From Butyrivibrio sp. LC3010 (GTDB lineage: Bacteria; Bacillota; Clostridia; Lachnospirales; Lachnospiraceae): 64,000 bases of DNA. Each line of letters starts with the position of its first letter. Position 1 is the stretch's first letter. The notes beneath the pieces were generated by a model. The model saw only the letters and a list, made by a program, of their open reading frames with translations. It searched no databases and was not told the DNA's origin. Positions 36,238-45,641 of the stretch are shown here, piece after piece. The stretch is from assembly GCF_000424385.1 (NCBI RefSeq), contig NZ_AUJU01000024.1, forward strand, positions 31,274 to 95,273, read 5' to 3'. A program made the position numbers and the translations under genes.

Positions 36238-37041
36238 ATGGACTACAAGGCTATCTTTTTTGATATTGACGGAACACTTCTTGATAGTGAACATAAAATG
36301 CTACCAAGTACAAAACAAGTGATAGACTCATTGCAAAAAAATAATATAAAGTTTGCGATAGTAACTGCAAGGGGGCCATTTGGGGTGAGACCGTTATTCA
36401 AAAAATATGGCTTTGTATGTCCCATGATATGCTACAGTGGAGCACTAATCATTGATGAATACAACAATATTTTAAAGTCAGAAGGAATGTCAGCAGAAGT
36501 TACCACTAAAGTTATTTCTTATATAGAATCTTGTAGAATTAATTGCACATGGAATATCTATGCTGAAGAAATGTGGATAGTTAACCATATAAATGACAGA
36601 CGAATCAGAACTGAGGAAGAGATCATAGATGCTAAATCTGCAGAAGGTAGTGTAAGTATTCTTGAAAAAAGTGTTCCTGTGGGAAAAATCTGGTGCATGT
36701 TTGACAGTAATAATCTTGATGAAATAATATGTGGAATAAAACAAAGATTCTCTGATTTAAGCATATGCAGGGTAGACGCTACATCAATTGAAATCATGGC
36801 TAATGGAGTCACAAAGGGGAGTGGAGTTCGTTACCTTTGCGATAAATGGAGAATTACGACAGATAAGACAATAGCATTTGGTGATCATTATAATGATGAG
36901 CAAATGCTAAGGACGGTGGGACTTCCTTTTATCATGGGGAATGCTCCTGCTGATTTAAAGGAGAGGTTTTTGAATATTACAAAAAGTAATGATGATGATG
37001 GAATATATTATGGATTAAGAACGATAGGATTAGATTTCTGA
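36238..37041 (+). CDS. HAD-superfamily IIB hydrolase (Cof type)
   Basis: A 267-residue phosphatase. Motif I is FFDIDGTLLDSE, with the nucleophile Asp near residue 9; motif II lies in FAIVTARG and motif IV is TIAFGDHYNDEQML. A type IIB cap occupies the middle. Family members dephosphorylate sugar phosphates or flavin nucleotides; the substrate is not evident. It starts directly after a small remnant and has no operon partner. A weak GGAG lies 7 bases upstream. Confidence 0.9.
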   Translation: MDYKAIFFDIDGTLLDSEHKMLPSTKQVIDSLQKNNIKFAIVTARGPFGVRPLFKKYGFVCPMICYSGALIIDEYNNILKSEGMSAEVTTKVISYIESCRINCTWNIYAEEMWIVNHINDRRIRTEEEIIDAKSAEGSVSILEKSVPVGKIWCMFDSNNLDEIICGIKQRFSDLSICRVDATSIEIMANGVTKGSGVRYLCDKWRITTDKTIAFGDHYNDEQMLRTVGLPFIMGNAPADLKERFLNITKSNDDDGIYYGLRTIGLDF

Positions 37042-37141
37042 GATTATTCAGGAATCTTTTTTATCATATAGCTCCCGTTGGATTTTATATTAGTGATAAA
37101 AAAATGTATAATAAAATAAAAGATCAATTTTTGGTGAGTAT

Positions 37142-37288
37142 ATGGCAAGTATAAAAGATGTAGCAAAATTGGCGCATGTGGGACCGGCAACAGTGTTACG
37201 TGTACTGAATAATTCAGGTTATGTATCTGAAGATCATCCACACTTGACCATGCTACCTGTATCATTAAAAGAAGGTGGGTCTGTGTAG
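37142..37288 (+). pseudogene. Truncated LacI-family regulator (DNA-binding domain only)
   Basis: A 48-codon frame that begins like a LacI helix-turn-helix (ASIKDVAKLAHVGPATVLRV) and continues LNNSGYVSED, then loses similarity and stops at TAG 37286-37288. The Ser normally found in the recognition helix (TVSRV) is Leu. The effector domain is absent, so this is a deletion remnant of a once full-length gene. Confidence 0.7.
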
Positions 37289-37340
37289 AAGCAAAGCCAA
37301 AAGAAGTAACGCGAAGAAATTTTGTGCAGTTGGGATTGAA

Positions 37341-37901
37341 ATGAATCTTATAAAATTAGATATAGAACAAATTAAAAAGGTCTATAACGAAAGAATGGTG
37401 TATGACTTCCCACCAGATGAACTAAGGCCCTTAGTGAGGATCATTGTACCACTTCAACAGGGACAATATGAATGCCTTGGACTTAATGATGGTGAGAGAA
37501 TAATAGGTTACGCATTCCTTGTTCAAAAGAACAATGATTATCTTTTGGACTATTTTGCAATTTACCCGGAGTATAGAAATAAAGGGATTGGCGGGGAAAT
37601 GTTGCACCTTGTAAAGGAATATCTTGGCTGTGCTGATAATATCATTTTGGAAGTCGAAGATCCTGATGCATCCACGAATGATGAGGATAAAACTGTGTGT
37701 CAGCGGAGGCTATCTTTTTATATAAGAAACGGCTTCTATAACACGGGAGTAAAAATGCTTTGTTTTGGTGTACCTTATCTGATTCTATCCTGTGGGAACC
37801 AAAGAAAACAAACGGAGGAAATAGAAGAACTCTATTTTTCATTTTACAGAACAGTTTTGCCCAAAAAAATGTTTGAGAAGAATATACAAAAATGTGACTA
37901 A
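37341..37901 (+). CDS. GNAT-family N-acetyltransferase
   Basis: A 186-residue acetyltransferase. The acetyl-CoA binding motif A is YLLDYFAIYPEYRNKGIGGEML, of which YFAIYPEYRNKGIGGEML is the conserved core; motif B follows with RRLSFYIRNGFYNTGV. The preferred start is 37341; an upstream frame to 37275 overlaps the LacI remnant and lacks family similarity. The substrate is unknown. It converges on the formate/nitrite channel gene through a shared terminator. Confidence 0.82.
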   Translation: MNLIKLDIEQIKKVYNERMVYDFPPDELRPLVRIIVPLQQGQYECLGLNDGERIIGYAFLVQKNNDYLLDYFAIYPEYRNKGIGGEMLHLVKEYLGCADNIILEVEDPDASTNDEDKTVCQRRLSFYIRNGFYNTGVKMLCFGVPYLILSCGNQRKQTEEIEELYFSFYRTVLPKKMFEKNIQKCD

Positions 37902-37931
37902 AAAAACAGCCTGTTGCGACAGACTGTTTTT
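37902..37931. terminator. Bidirectional terminator
   Basis: AAAAACAGCCTGT pairs with ACAGACTGTTTTT around TGCG with one mismatch, between the GNAT gene and the convergent channel gene. Confidence 0.8.
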
Positions 37932-37941
37932 CTTTTGATGA

Positions 37942-38724
37942 TTATTTTTTTAAGTAGATAGTGTAGTACATAGCGCCAACGCAGACAGATCCGCCAATTA
38001 TATTTCCGATTGTTACCGGAATAAGATTTGTTACAAAGAATCCATACAGGCTAAGTCCATCTGCAGGAAGGTTGTAGATAGCTGATGTCAGTATTCCGGC
38101 GGGGATGAAGTACATGTTAGCAACACAGTGTTCAAAGCCACAGATAATAAATAGCATTACAGGAAGCCACAGAGCAAGGATTTTTCCTGCAATTTCGTCA
38201 GCTGAGAACGAACACCATACTGCAAGGCAAACAAGTATGTTACAGAGAATTCCTCTAAGCAGACCATCGCTAAAAGTAATATTTGCCTTGGTAACAGCAG
38301 TTGCAATAACTGACTCTGCAAGAGCATTATTGGCAAATGAGTAAATGTGAGAGGTGGAAGCTAAAAGTGCAATAAGAAATCCGCCTACCATATTTCCAAA
38401 GTAAACAAGTACCCAGTTCCTGAGCATGCCTGAAAGTCTAGCTTTTCCGGACAAAACAGGAATAATGATGAGACAGTTACCGGTGAACAGCTCAGCGCCA
38501 CCAACAAGAACCATGAAAAGTCCTATTGGGAAAACAACACTGCTGATCATGCGTGCACTGGATGGATCAGCTGCGCTGCAGCTTGCTATCTGGCTTCCGA
38601 GACCGCCAAGAGCAATAAAAACTCCTGCAAGAATTCCTAAAAGAAATGTCTTAAAAGCTGAGAACTCCGTTTTTCCCTTTCCTATAGATTCATATTTAGC
38701 TGCAATTTCAACGGGTGAGTTCAT
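37942..38724 (-). CDS. Formate/nitrite transporter (FNT family)
   Basis: A 260-residue pentameric channel subunit with six membrane helices. Family signatures are GGAELFTGNCLIIIPVLSGK with the helix-breaking loop and, near the C-terminus, CGFEHCVANMYFIPAG with the central His. It moves formate, nitrite or hydrosulfide; with a formate dehydrogenase in the same window, formate is the likely cargo. The start at 38724 has AGAAGG 8 bases upstream; an ATG at 38757 adds 11 residues but lacks a ribosome site. Confidence 0.9.
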   Translation of the reverse strand: MNSPVEIAAKYESIGKGKTEFSAFKTFLLGILAGVFIALGGLGSQIASCSAADPSSARMISSVVFPIGLFMVLVGGAELFTGNCLIIIPVLSGKARLSGMLRNWVLVYFGNMVGGFLIALLASTSHIYSFANNALAESVIATAVTKANITFSDGLLRGILCNILVCLAVWCSFSADEIAGKILALWLPVMLFIICGFEHCVANMYFIPAGILTSAIYNLPADGLSLYGFFVTNLIPVTIGNIIGGSVCVGAMYYTIYLKK

Positions 38725-38920
38725 GTTATTAACCTTCTCATTTGTATTATTTGTCATATCATTTGATACCGAAAACAGGGTGTATTCCTGCTTGATATTA
38801 TTTTATCATATGACCGCATTTACGATTTTATACAAAATATGTAATATTATCAATTCCTTTCTTGGTTTGTAAAAAGCCAAATTTGCATTGCATGCAACAT
38901 AGTGAACCTTAAACCTATAA

Positions 38921-39040
38921 ATTTGTCAGCCAAACAGCTTTCCTGCAGTTGTTGCATTCTCTAACAACGTAAAGAAGGGAACAGCAAGACTTACTCTTAC
39001 AGGTAACATATATGGGAGAGACGAGGTAGTCATTAATTGA
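38921..39040 (+). pseudogene. Fossil of a surface-protein beta domain
   Basis: The stretch is open from a TAA at 38918 to TGA 39038-39040, with no start codon. It reads VAFSNNVKKGTARLTLTGNI and then YGRDEVVIN, a pattern close to the small Ig-like domain in bacterial surface proteins (VKKGTAKVTLTGKGNYGG type) and to the domain near residue 690 of the next gene. It is probably left from deletion or recombination of a related surface-protein gene. Confidence 0.45.
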
Positions 39041-39082
39041 AAATAGATAGCTGAAGTAAGAGAAACAAAACATGAACAGTAG

Positions 39083-39091
39083 TGTTATACT
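39083..39091 (+). promoter_or_regulatory. Extended -10 element before the LRR protein gene
   Basis: TGTTATACT provides an extended -10 about 41 bases before the start codon; no good -35 is visible 17 bases upstream. Confidence 0.4.
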
Positions 39092-39131
39092 GTAAAAAGA
39101 GTTTTCTTAGGAGGTTAATAAGGAGGGTTTT

Positions 39132-42100
39132 ATGAAAAGAGAAGTTATTATTGGGGGAGCAGTTTCCATGCTCTTTTCCATGGCAGTTATTACGGGAGTG
39201 CTGCCTATTCCAAAAGGAGAGCCTGTTATACAGGTGTATGCTGATTATTATGATGGAACGGTTACAGTTGATGGAACAAAATACCGGATTTTATCAAAAG
39301 AGACAATGACAGCTGAGATTGTGCGTTTCGATGCAGATAAAATACCTCAGACAGGGGATTTAGTGTGTCCTGAAAAGGTTAATATTGAAGATGAAAACTA
39401 TGCAATCACTTCAGTTGGTGCAGGTGCTTTTAGCGGATTGAAGATTAAGGGAATAACTCTTCAGGATGGTTTAAAAACTATAGGATCCGGGGCTTTTGCA
39501 AACTGTAGTGAATTAGAAGAAGTTGTTATTCCGGATTCGGTTACCAATATTGATAGTTGTGCGTTTACTTCCTGTAAAGCACTTACTAAAGTCACTTTGC
39601 CGAAGGAATTAGGTTATATAAGCAATGGATTATTTTCAGACTGTTCATCGCTTTCATCAATACAGATTCCTGAATCTGTAAAAAGAATTGATGGTGGTGC
39701 ATTTTCGAATTGTACAAGCTTGAAAAGCATTAAATTTCGAAAAGGAGTGGAGTTTAATTGGAATATCATTACAGGCTGTTCTGCATTAGAGTATGCAGAA
39801 TTATATGTTGGAGACTATTTTCAATATGCACCCTTTTTTAATGGATGTACTTCACTTAAAGATGTAACAATCCATGGTACTGGTAAAACTACTTTGGATT
39901 ATGTTTATAACAGGACGCCTCTGGTATCTCTTACTATCGATGGAATTCAAAAAATTGGAAGAGGGTGCTTTGCAGGGTGTGCTACCCTTGAAACTGTTAA
40001 AATAACTGACAATAGTCTTACCACATTAGAAGAAGCTGCTTTCAATGGATGTAGTAGTCTGAAAAAGATTGATTTTCCTGCCAGCCTTACAACATTACCT
40101 GATACGGCATTCGCGGGATGCGAAAGTCTTGAACCTATTGATTTGACGCATTTTACAGAGATAGGAAACGCAGTTTTTAGCGGATGCTGGATAGATGGAA
40201 ATCCCACTGATGGAACTCCTGTGGATATTACTTTCTCTAAAAATATAAAGAAAATTGGCTCAGGAGTTTTTGGCGGAAGCAAACTGGGGACAGTTAATAT
40301 AGAATCAAATGCGCTTAATAGTATGACACCCGGAACATTCTATAATGCAAAAATAAAGCATCTTAAGATTATAGGGGATGGAATTAGTTCTGTAATTCCG
40401 GATTATGCTTTTGAAAGTGTAGAATCTCTTGATGAAGTTGAGATTACAGATGTAGTGACGATAGGAAAGTTTGCATTTTTCAGTGAAGAGAAAAAACCTG
40501 TTGAAGACCCGGATCCTTCGACCAGTGGAAGCGGAGATTTTATAATATTTAATCCTTCTGTATATTATGGCTGTTGTAGCATTGAGAAACTTGTCCTTTC
40601 AGGTAATATTTCCGAAATAGACGAGTCGGCATTTGAGGGACCAAAAAAGCTCAACGAGGTGATTGTTCCAAAGAGTGTCAGAAAAGTGGGAAAAGATGCA
40701 TTTAAGGATTGCTCTCCGGCAATTTATTACTATGCAGAAAATAAATATACAAATACTGATAGCTGGGGTGGATCTGAAGGAGCATTAAAAGCTTTTGTCA
40801 AAGTGAATACTGAAAACGAAAATGGAACCATTAAGGTGAGCGGAACATCAAGTGCTGCTATTGCCGGGAATAATTATTATCTGAGTGGAGATACAGTTAC
40901 TATTTCTGCCGATCCTGATAAGGGTTATATATTAGATTACCTTACAGTCACTGATGATGATGGTAATGAAGTGGATGTGAAAAATAATTCCTTCGTAATG
41001 CCTAACCTGGATGTAAAAGTATCAGCAGCATACAAACGGGAACTTTCCGATAACATGATTTTGGATATCGCACCACAGACATACAATAATGGCAGGGAGA
41101 TAACTCCTGAAGTTATCGTAAAGGATGGTGAGATAACTTTAAAGAAGGATGAAGACTATACAGTTTCATATACCGATAATATAGATGCAGGAACCGGAAA
41201 AGTTATTATCACCGCAAAGGGAAACTATAGTGGCTCTGTTACAAAGAGTTTCGATATTAATACAGTCGATCCTATGGTAACAGCACCTACTGCAATAACA
41301 GAACTAAAGGCAAATGGTCAGCCACTGACACTTGTTAATCCGGGTACTGTTATAGGTGGAACAATTATTTATTCTCTGGATAAAGAAAACTGGAGCGAGG
41401 CAGTTCCAAGCGCTGCTGAAGCTGGAGAATATAAAGTTTGGTATAAGGTTTTGAGCGATAAAAATCATAATGGTACTGAGCCCTCTTATGTTGAGGTGTC
41501 TATTTCAACAGAGGAGACAGCCTCTGAAAATACTGAGCCTGAATCCGGCTCAGAGGAACCAGCGACTGGAACAGGAGAAATCGAAAGCCAGAACAATGAG
41601 CCTGAGTCAGGAACAGAAGAATCCGGAAATCAAAACAATACTCCTTCATCAGAGGCAGAAATACCTTCGGCAGATTCAGGTGAAGCAGTAAACCGGAATG
41701 AGAATATATCCGCTGAAAATGGTGAAGCATCAGCTGGAAGGAATGAAACAGTTGCACCTAACACCGAGGCTTCATCTGAAAGAGAGGTAACTTCACAAAG
41801 TCATGAAGAGGTAACAAGAATTGAAGAAGCTACACCTGCTGCAAATGGAACTGTTTTAAAGGATACAAATTCGAATGCAGAATATATAGTAACCTCATCT
41901 GCTATTGAAGATGCTTCAGTAGAATATAAGGCTAACATTTTAGCAGATTCAAAGAACATAGCAATTCCTCAGACAGTTGATATTGATGGAACTACTTACA
42001 AAGTTACTTCTATCGCAGATAATGCTTTTAAAGACAATAAGACGGTAAAAACAGTTACCATGAGTGACAGCATAGAAGAGATAGGCGACAATGCATTTGA

Positions 42101-42419
42101 TGGATGTACAGCTCTTAAGTCTGTAAAGGTTGGATCAAATGTAACGAAGATAGGCGATAAGGCTTTTTCTGATTGCTCAAAACTTAAAAAAGTTGTACTT
42201 CCTCAAAATCTTACAACTCTTGGAGATAAAGTTTTCAAGGGCAGTAGTGTGAAAAAAGTAGAGATTAAGTCCAAGAAGCTCAATAAATCAGGACTTTCAA
42301 AGAATACGTTTAAAGGATTAAGATCTGATGCAACCGTGAAAGTTCCTAAAAGCAAGAAAAAAGCTTATTCTAAGTTATTTGTCAAGAAAGGGCTTTCAAA
42401 GAATACTAAAGTGAAGTAA
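39132..42419 (+). CDS. Secreted BspA-like leucine-rich repeat surface protein
   Basis: A 1095-residue protein with an N-terminal signal-like helix (residues 7-27). Residues about 70-530 are LRR_5 repeats (GAFANCSELEEVVIPDSVTN type). About 560-640 is an InlB B-repeat-like domain ending PNLDVKVSAAYK. About 645-715 is a small Ig-like domain (VIVKDGEITLKKDEDYTVSY). About 770-900 is a low-complexity linker rich in Glu, Ser, Thr, Asn and Gly. The last 190 residues are again LRR_5, ending in a lysine-rich tail. It has no sortase motif. AGGAGG occurs twice before the ATG. The likely role is adhesion to plant fibre or host surfaces, inferred from BspA relatives. Confidence 0.88.
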   Translation: MKREVIIGGAVSMLFSMAVITGVLPIPKGEPVIQVYADYYDGTVTVDGTKYRILSKETMTAEIVRFDADKIPQTGDLVCPEKVNIEDENYAITSVGAGAFSGLKIKGITLQDGLKTIGSGAFANCSELEEVVIPDSVTNIDSCAFTSCKALTKVTLPKELGYISNGLFSDCSSLSSIQIPESVKRIDGGAFSNCTSLKSIKFRKGVEFNWNIITGCSALEYAELYVGDYFQYAPFFNGCTSLKDVTIHGTGKTTLDYVYNRTPLVSLTIDGIQKIGRGCFAGCATLETVKITDNSLTTLEEAAFNGCSSLKKIDFPASLTTLPDTAFAGCESLEPIDLTHFTEIGNAVFSGCWIDGNPTDGTPVDITFSKNIKKIGSGVFGGSKLGTVNIESNALNSMTPGTFYNAKIKHLKIIGDGISSVIPDYAFESVESLDEVEITDVVTIGKFAFFSEEKKPVEDPDPSTSGSGDFIIFNPSVYYGCCSIEKLVLSGNISEIDESAFEGPKKLNEVIVPKSVRKVGKDAFKDCSPAIYYYAENKYTNTDSWGGSEGALKAFVKVNTENENGTIKVSGTSSAAIAGNNYYLSGDTVTISADPDKGYILDYLTVTDDDGNEVDVKNNSFVMPNLDVKVSAAYKRELSDNMILDIAPQTYNNGREITPEVIVKDGEITLKKDEDYTVSYTDNIDAGTGKVIITAKGNYSGSVTKSFDINTVDPMVTAPTAITELKANGQPLTLVNPGTVIGGTIIYSLDKENWSEAVPSAAEAGEYKVWYKVLSDKNHNGTEPSYVEVSISTEETASENTEPESGSEEPATGTGEIESQNNEPESGTEESGNQNNTPSSEAEIPSADSGEAVNRNENISAENGEASAGRNETVAPNTEASSEREVTSQSHEEVTRIEEATPAANGTVLKDTNSNAEYIVTSSAIEDASVEYKANILADSKNIAIPQTVDIDGTTYKVTSIADNAFKDNKTVKTVTMSDSIEEIGDNAFDGCTALKSVKVGSNVTKIGDKAFSDCSKLKKVVLPQNLTTLGDKVFKGSSVKKVEIKSKKLNKSGLSKNTFKGLRSDATVKVPKSKKKAYSKLFVKKGLSKNTKVK

Positions 42420-42426
42420 TGATATC

Positions 42427-43677
42427 ATGATTGAGCGATTACATAAGGATGCAGAATTCATAATAAAAAATTCGATAAAGGCTGTTTTGCCTGATTCAGC
42501 TGTTAAAAAGGCACTCAGTAATTTTACACATACAAATGGAAAAGTAGTTCTTATTGCAGCGGGAAAAGCCGCATGGCAGATGGCAGCTGCCGCTGTCGAG
42601 GTATTGAATCATGTAGACAGAGGCATTGTCATTACAAAGTATGGGCATATAAAAGGGGAAATTTCCGGAATAGAGTGTTATGAAGCAGGACACCCTGTTC
42701 CTGATGAAAATAGCTTTAATGCCACAAAGAGAGCTCTCGGTATGGTCAGTGATCTTTCGGAAAAAGACACAGTAATTTTCCTGTTATCAGGGGGAGGCAG
42801 TGCATTATTTGAGCTTCCGCTTATACCCGGGGACGAGCTTCAGAATATCACAAAGCAGCTTCTTTCATCCGGGGCGGACATTTCTTCTATAAATACAATA
42901 AGAAAGCGACTTAGTCACGTAAAAGGTGGGAGGTTTGCGCTGGCCTGTGCTCCCGCAAAGGTATTCAGTGTAGTGCTAAGCGATATAATAGGCGATCCGC
43001 TGGATATGATAGCGAGTGGTCCTACATATCCTGATAATTCTACATGCGATGAGGCAAAGGCTATAGTTCAAAAATATGGACTTACTCTGTCTGATACCAC
43101 CTTAAAACTACTGGAAGTTGAAACCCCAAAAGAAATAAAAAATGTGGACACATACATTACAGGGTCCGTTCGTGAATTATGCAAGGCTGCAGCGGACAAC
43201 TGCCGTGAGTTAGGCTACGAGACTTTAATACTTACAGATGAACTATGCTGCGAAGCAAAAGAAGCGGGAAGATTTCTTGCAAGCATCGCAAGGACTAATG
43301 CAAAGACTGGGAAAAAGCTGGCGTTCATTGCAGGAGGGGAGACTGTGGTGCACCTTACAGGCTCAGGAAAAGGTGGACGAAACCAGGAACTTGCCCTTGC
43401 TTCTGCAGAGGGAATCGGGAATTTGGAGTCATGTATAGCTATCTTTTCAGTTGGGAGCGATGGTACGGATGGTCCTACTGATGCTGCCGGGGGTTACGCG
43501 GATACAGATACTATGAAGGAACTGTCCGATAAAGGAATAAATATCCATGATGTTCTTTCAAACAATGATGCATATAACGCTCTTAAGGAGACCGAAGGGC
43601 TTATAATTACAGGACCGACCGGGACAAATGTGAATGATGTGGCAGTAGTTCTTATTGGGGTAACTGAAGTGCAATGA
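42427..43677 (+). CDS. Glycerate 2-kinase (GckA/TtuD, DUF4147-MOFRL)
   Basis: A 416-residue kinase that phosphorylates glycerate to 2-phosphoglycerate. The N-terminal DUF4147 domain has VVLIAAGKAAWQMAAAAVEV and the nucleotide-binding FLLSGGGSALFELP; the C-terminal MOFRL domain has FIAGGETVVHLTGSGKGGRN, of which GETVVHLTGSGKGGRNQE is the signature, and SVGSDGTDGPTDAAGGY. It begins 7 bases after the LRR-protein stop and overlaps the next lipoprotein gene by 4 bases. The neighbours do not explain its pathway. Confidence 0.92.
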   Translation: MIERLHKDAEFIIKNSIKAVLPDSAVKKALSNFTHTNGKVVLIAAGKAAWQMAAAAVEVLNHVDRGIVITKYGHIKGEISGIECYEAGHPVPDENSFNATKRALGMVSDLSEKDTVIFLLSGGGSALFELPLIPGDELQNITKQLLSSGADISSINTIRKRLSHVKGGRFALACAPAKVFSVVLSDIIGDPLDMIASGPTYPDNSTCDEAKAIVQKYGLTLSDTTLKLLEVETPKEIKNVDTYITGSVRELCKAAADNCRELGYETLILTDELCCEAKEAGRFLASIARTNAKTGKKLAFIAGGETVVHLTGSGKGGRNQELALASAEGIGNLESCIAIFSVGSDGTDGPTDAAGGYADTDTMKELSDKGINIHDVLSNNDAYNALKETEGLIITGPTGTNVNDVAVVLIGVTEVQ

Positions 43678-43994
43678 AAAGAGTATATGAAACTATGATG
43701 ACCGTAGGCTTATCACTGATAGCTGTTTTGCGGATGGCAGGATGCAGTATAGGTGCGCCAAGCGAGAAACAGGTAGCCCGTGATATGGAAAAGAAGTATG
43801 GCGAAAAGTTTGAATTTGTCGATCAGGACTCTGAACTTTCTCAATATAAATATAGAACGGATAGTATGACTGCTAATGAGAAAATAGCAGTATCATATCG
43901 TGAGAAAAATCTTCAGGATGAATATGCGTCATACCTATTACAGGATGATGTAGCAGATTATAAATGCACGATTCTTAATCATTGGTGTATTTGA
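43674..43994 (+). CDS. Small lipoprotein, possibly truncated
   Basis: A 106-residue protein with a signal peptide ending RMAGCS, where the Cys near residue 24 would be lipidated. The mature part has a charged segment (KQVARDMEKKYGEKFEFVDQ) of the kind seen in small Lachnospiraceae lipoproteins, which are often longer, so this may be a shortened form. It overlaps the glycerate kinase stop by 4 bases (ATGA). Function unknown. Confidence 0.6.
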   Translation: MKRVYETMMTVGLSLIAVLRMAGCSIGAPSEKQVARDMEKKYGEKFEFVDQDSELSQYKYRTDSMTANEKIAVSYREKNLQDEYASYLLQDDVADYKCTILNHWCI

Positions 43995-44073
43995 TATTAA
44001 TGTGTAATAATTTTATTTGATAAGTGCTCTGAAAGGAGCATGTGATATAAACATAATTTATGTGGGGGTATAT

Positions 44074-45105
44074 ATGAAAAACAGGACATTTATTCTGAAA
44101 CTAGCGGCTGTGCCGTTATTGATGCTTTCTTTAAGCGGGTGTGGCATAGGAAGCAGCGTGGAAGGTTCCGAGGCATCCACAGAATCCAGCGAAACAACGG
44201 ACACTGTTAATGATACTTCAGAAGAAGCAACTACAGCGGAAACTGAAGAATCTATAGTGGAAAATGAAGAACCTACAGAAGAGGATTCTGTCGCTCTTGA
44301 AGAAAGTAATGAAAGCATGTCTGATGTCACTACTGAAGAGGAGACGGTTGAGTCAGAAATGGAAGATCCTTATAAGGAGGATGAAAATAAACCAGCCATA
44401 ATAGGAACATATAAACCCAGCGAGGTTTATGACTTTTGCAAGGATCAAAGCATAACAGAGGCTCTGTTTAACTGTACTGTAAATCAAAATGAAGAATATG
44501 CGCACAATGGTGGAGTGAATCTTGGAGAAGCTTTTCCTGAAAAATACAAGGATATTGACCTGGATGGAGATGGATTGACAGATCATATTTCCAGGGTTAT
44601 AGGCCATACCGGGGATGGATGCATATATAGTTTTTCTTTTGGTAATGGAATCAGCTTTGTTTCTGCTCCATATACAATGTATCCAAACACTGGGGAACTG
44701 ATCTCATTTAGGGATTTTGATAAAGATAACGTTGACGAGATACTGATAGTACACATCACTGATTCGACCGGAGGCCCAATAGCATCGAATTGTGAACTTT
44801 ATACCTGGTCTGGAAGCGGATGGGAGCAGCAATGGGCTGTAGATGAGGATGGTGCCGCTGGTTTAGCAGGAGTCGATGAGTTACTGTCTGGTGAAGTAGA
44901 CTATTACATGGTAAGGGATGTTGAATTAAGGGAAGATGGCATATTTTATTTGATAGATTATGGTCAGAAGGACGGGGCGAACATGACGCTTGATCTTGAA
45001 GCGATACAAATAGGCTTTTTCGGACATGATATGTATATGGAAGAACGATCAGATAAAGAAAACAGACAGACTCTGGCAGATAAAATCTGGCCATATGGGA
45101 TATAA
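44074..45105 (+). CDS. Lipoprotein with acidic linker and VCBS/FG-GAP-like domain
   Basis: A 343-residue lipoprotein. The signal peptide ends in LSLSGCG. About 90 residues of Glu/Ser/Thr-rich linker follow and then a globular domain with two Asp-rich calcium-loop-like motifs, DIDLDGDGLTDH and RDFDKDNVDEIL, as in FG-GAP/VCBS repeats. Start 44074 is chosen because it begins the signal peptide and has a GGGGG run upstream; the frame is open to 44017. It probably sits on the outer face of the membrane; its ligand is unknown. Confidence 0.78.
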   Translation: MKNRTFILKLAAVPLLMLSLSGCGIGSSVEGSEASTESSETTDTVNDTSEEATTAETEESIVENEEPTEEDSVALEESNESMSDVTTEEETVESEMEDPYKEDENKPAIIGTYKPSEVYDFCKDQSITEALFNCTVNQNEEYAHNGGVNLGEAFPEKYKDIDLDGDGLTDHISRVIGHTGDGCIYSFSFGNGISFVSAPYTMYPNTGELISFRDFDKDNVDEILIVHITDSTGGPIASNCELYTWSGSGWEQQWAVDEDGAAGLAGVDELLSGEVDYYMVRDVELREDGIFYLIDYGQKDGANMTLDLEAIQIGFFGHDMYMEERSDKENRQTLADKIWPYGI

Positions 45106-45116
45106 AAAGTAAAATG

Positions 45117-45160
45117 AGAGAATGCTGACAACTGATGAGAGTTGCAAGCATTCTCTTTTA
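45117..45160 (+). terminator. Terminator after the lipoprotein gene
   Basis: AGAGAATGCT pairs with AGCATTCTCT, with further partial pairing inside (CAAC with GTTG), followed by TTTTA. Confidence 0.65.
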
Positions 45161-45182
45161 TGGAAGAAGGATTTCAAAATAA

Positions 45183-45494
45183 CTCTGTTACTTAGGAAAT
45201 GTCCTTGTTAATAGGGTACTATCCTTTTCAGATTTTCAGGCTCAGGTAAAGATATCCCAATATGAAAAGATGCGAGACAGTATTGCCTGCTCTCAGATAA
45301 TAGAGCTCATGATGCTGCAAAAGGTCGAATTGAAGAAAGATAGTAGCAAAAAGGAACGAGAGAATACAAATATTGGCACAAATAAGACAGTGAACTCAGA
45401 ATCAGAAAATAAATCAGAAGAAGTCCCTCGCCCTCTCAGAGAAAAGCTTCCGGAAAAGATGCTAAGGGCAGGGAATCTGGTATCAGTAAACTAA
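45183..45494 (+). other. Doubtful open frame, possible gene remnant
   Basis: The frame is open from 45183, with an ATG only at 45270 and no ribosome site. Its middle reads as an amphipathic helix (QYEKMRDSIACSQIIELMML) and its end is a Lys/Glu/Ser-rich tail. I do not recognise it. It could be the remnant of a larger gene or chance; the flanking bases to 45560 hold nothing else I can identify. Confidence 0.25.
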
Positions 45495-45563
45495 GGGAAT
45501 ATCAGACCTATGTAGAGAAGAAAATCAAAAGCCCCAAAAAGTAAACCAAATCCGGATATTGTG

Positions 45564-45592
45564 TTTCCATAAAAGAACATGAGTGCTATAAT
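45564..45592 (+). promoter_or_regulatory. Promoter with extended -10
   Basis: TTTCCA (45564-45569), a 17-base spacer and TATAAT (45587-45592) preceded by TGC, about 50 bases before the start of the membrane protein at 45642. Confidence 0.6.
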
Positions 45593-45641
45593 GTAAATGT
45601 AACTACGGTATTTCATCAACAACAGGTAAGGCGGTATTATT

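Noticed and set aside
38760..39131. Small RNA or riboswitch before the LRR gene
   Set aside because: No conserved riboswitch core or stable fold was seen; part of the region is better explained as a coding fossil.
45183..45494. Mobilisation or plasmid protein
   Set aside because: Only a helical, charged segment is visible; no relaxase or replication motif supports it.
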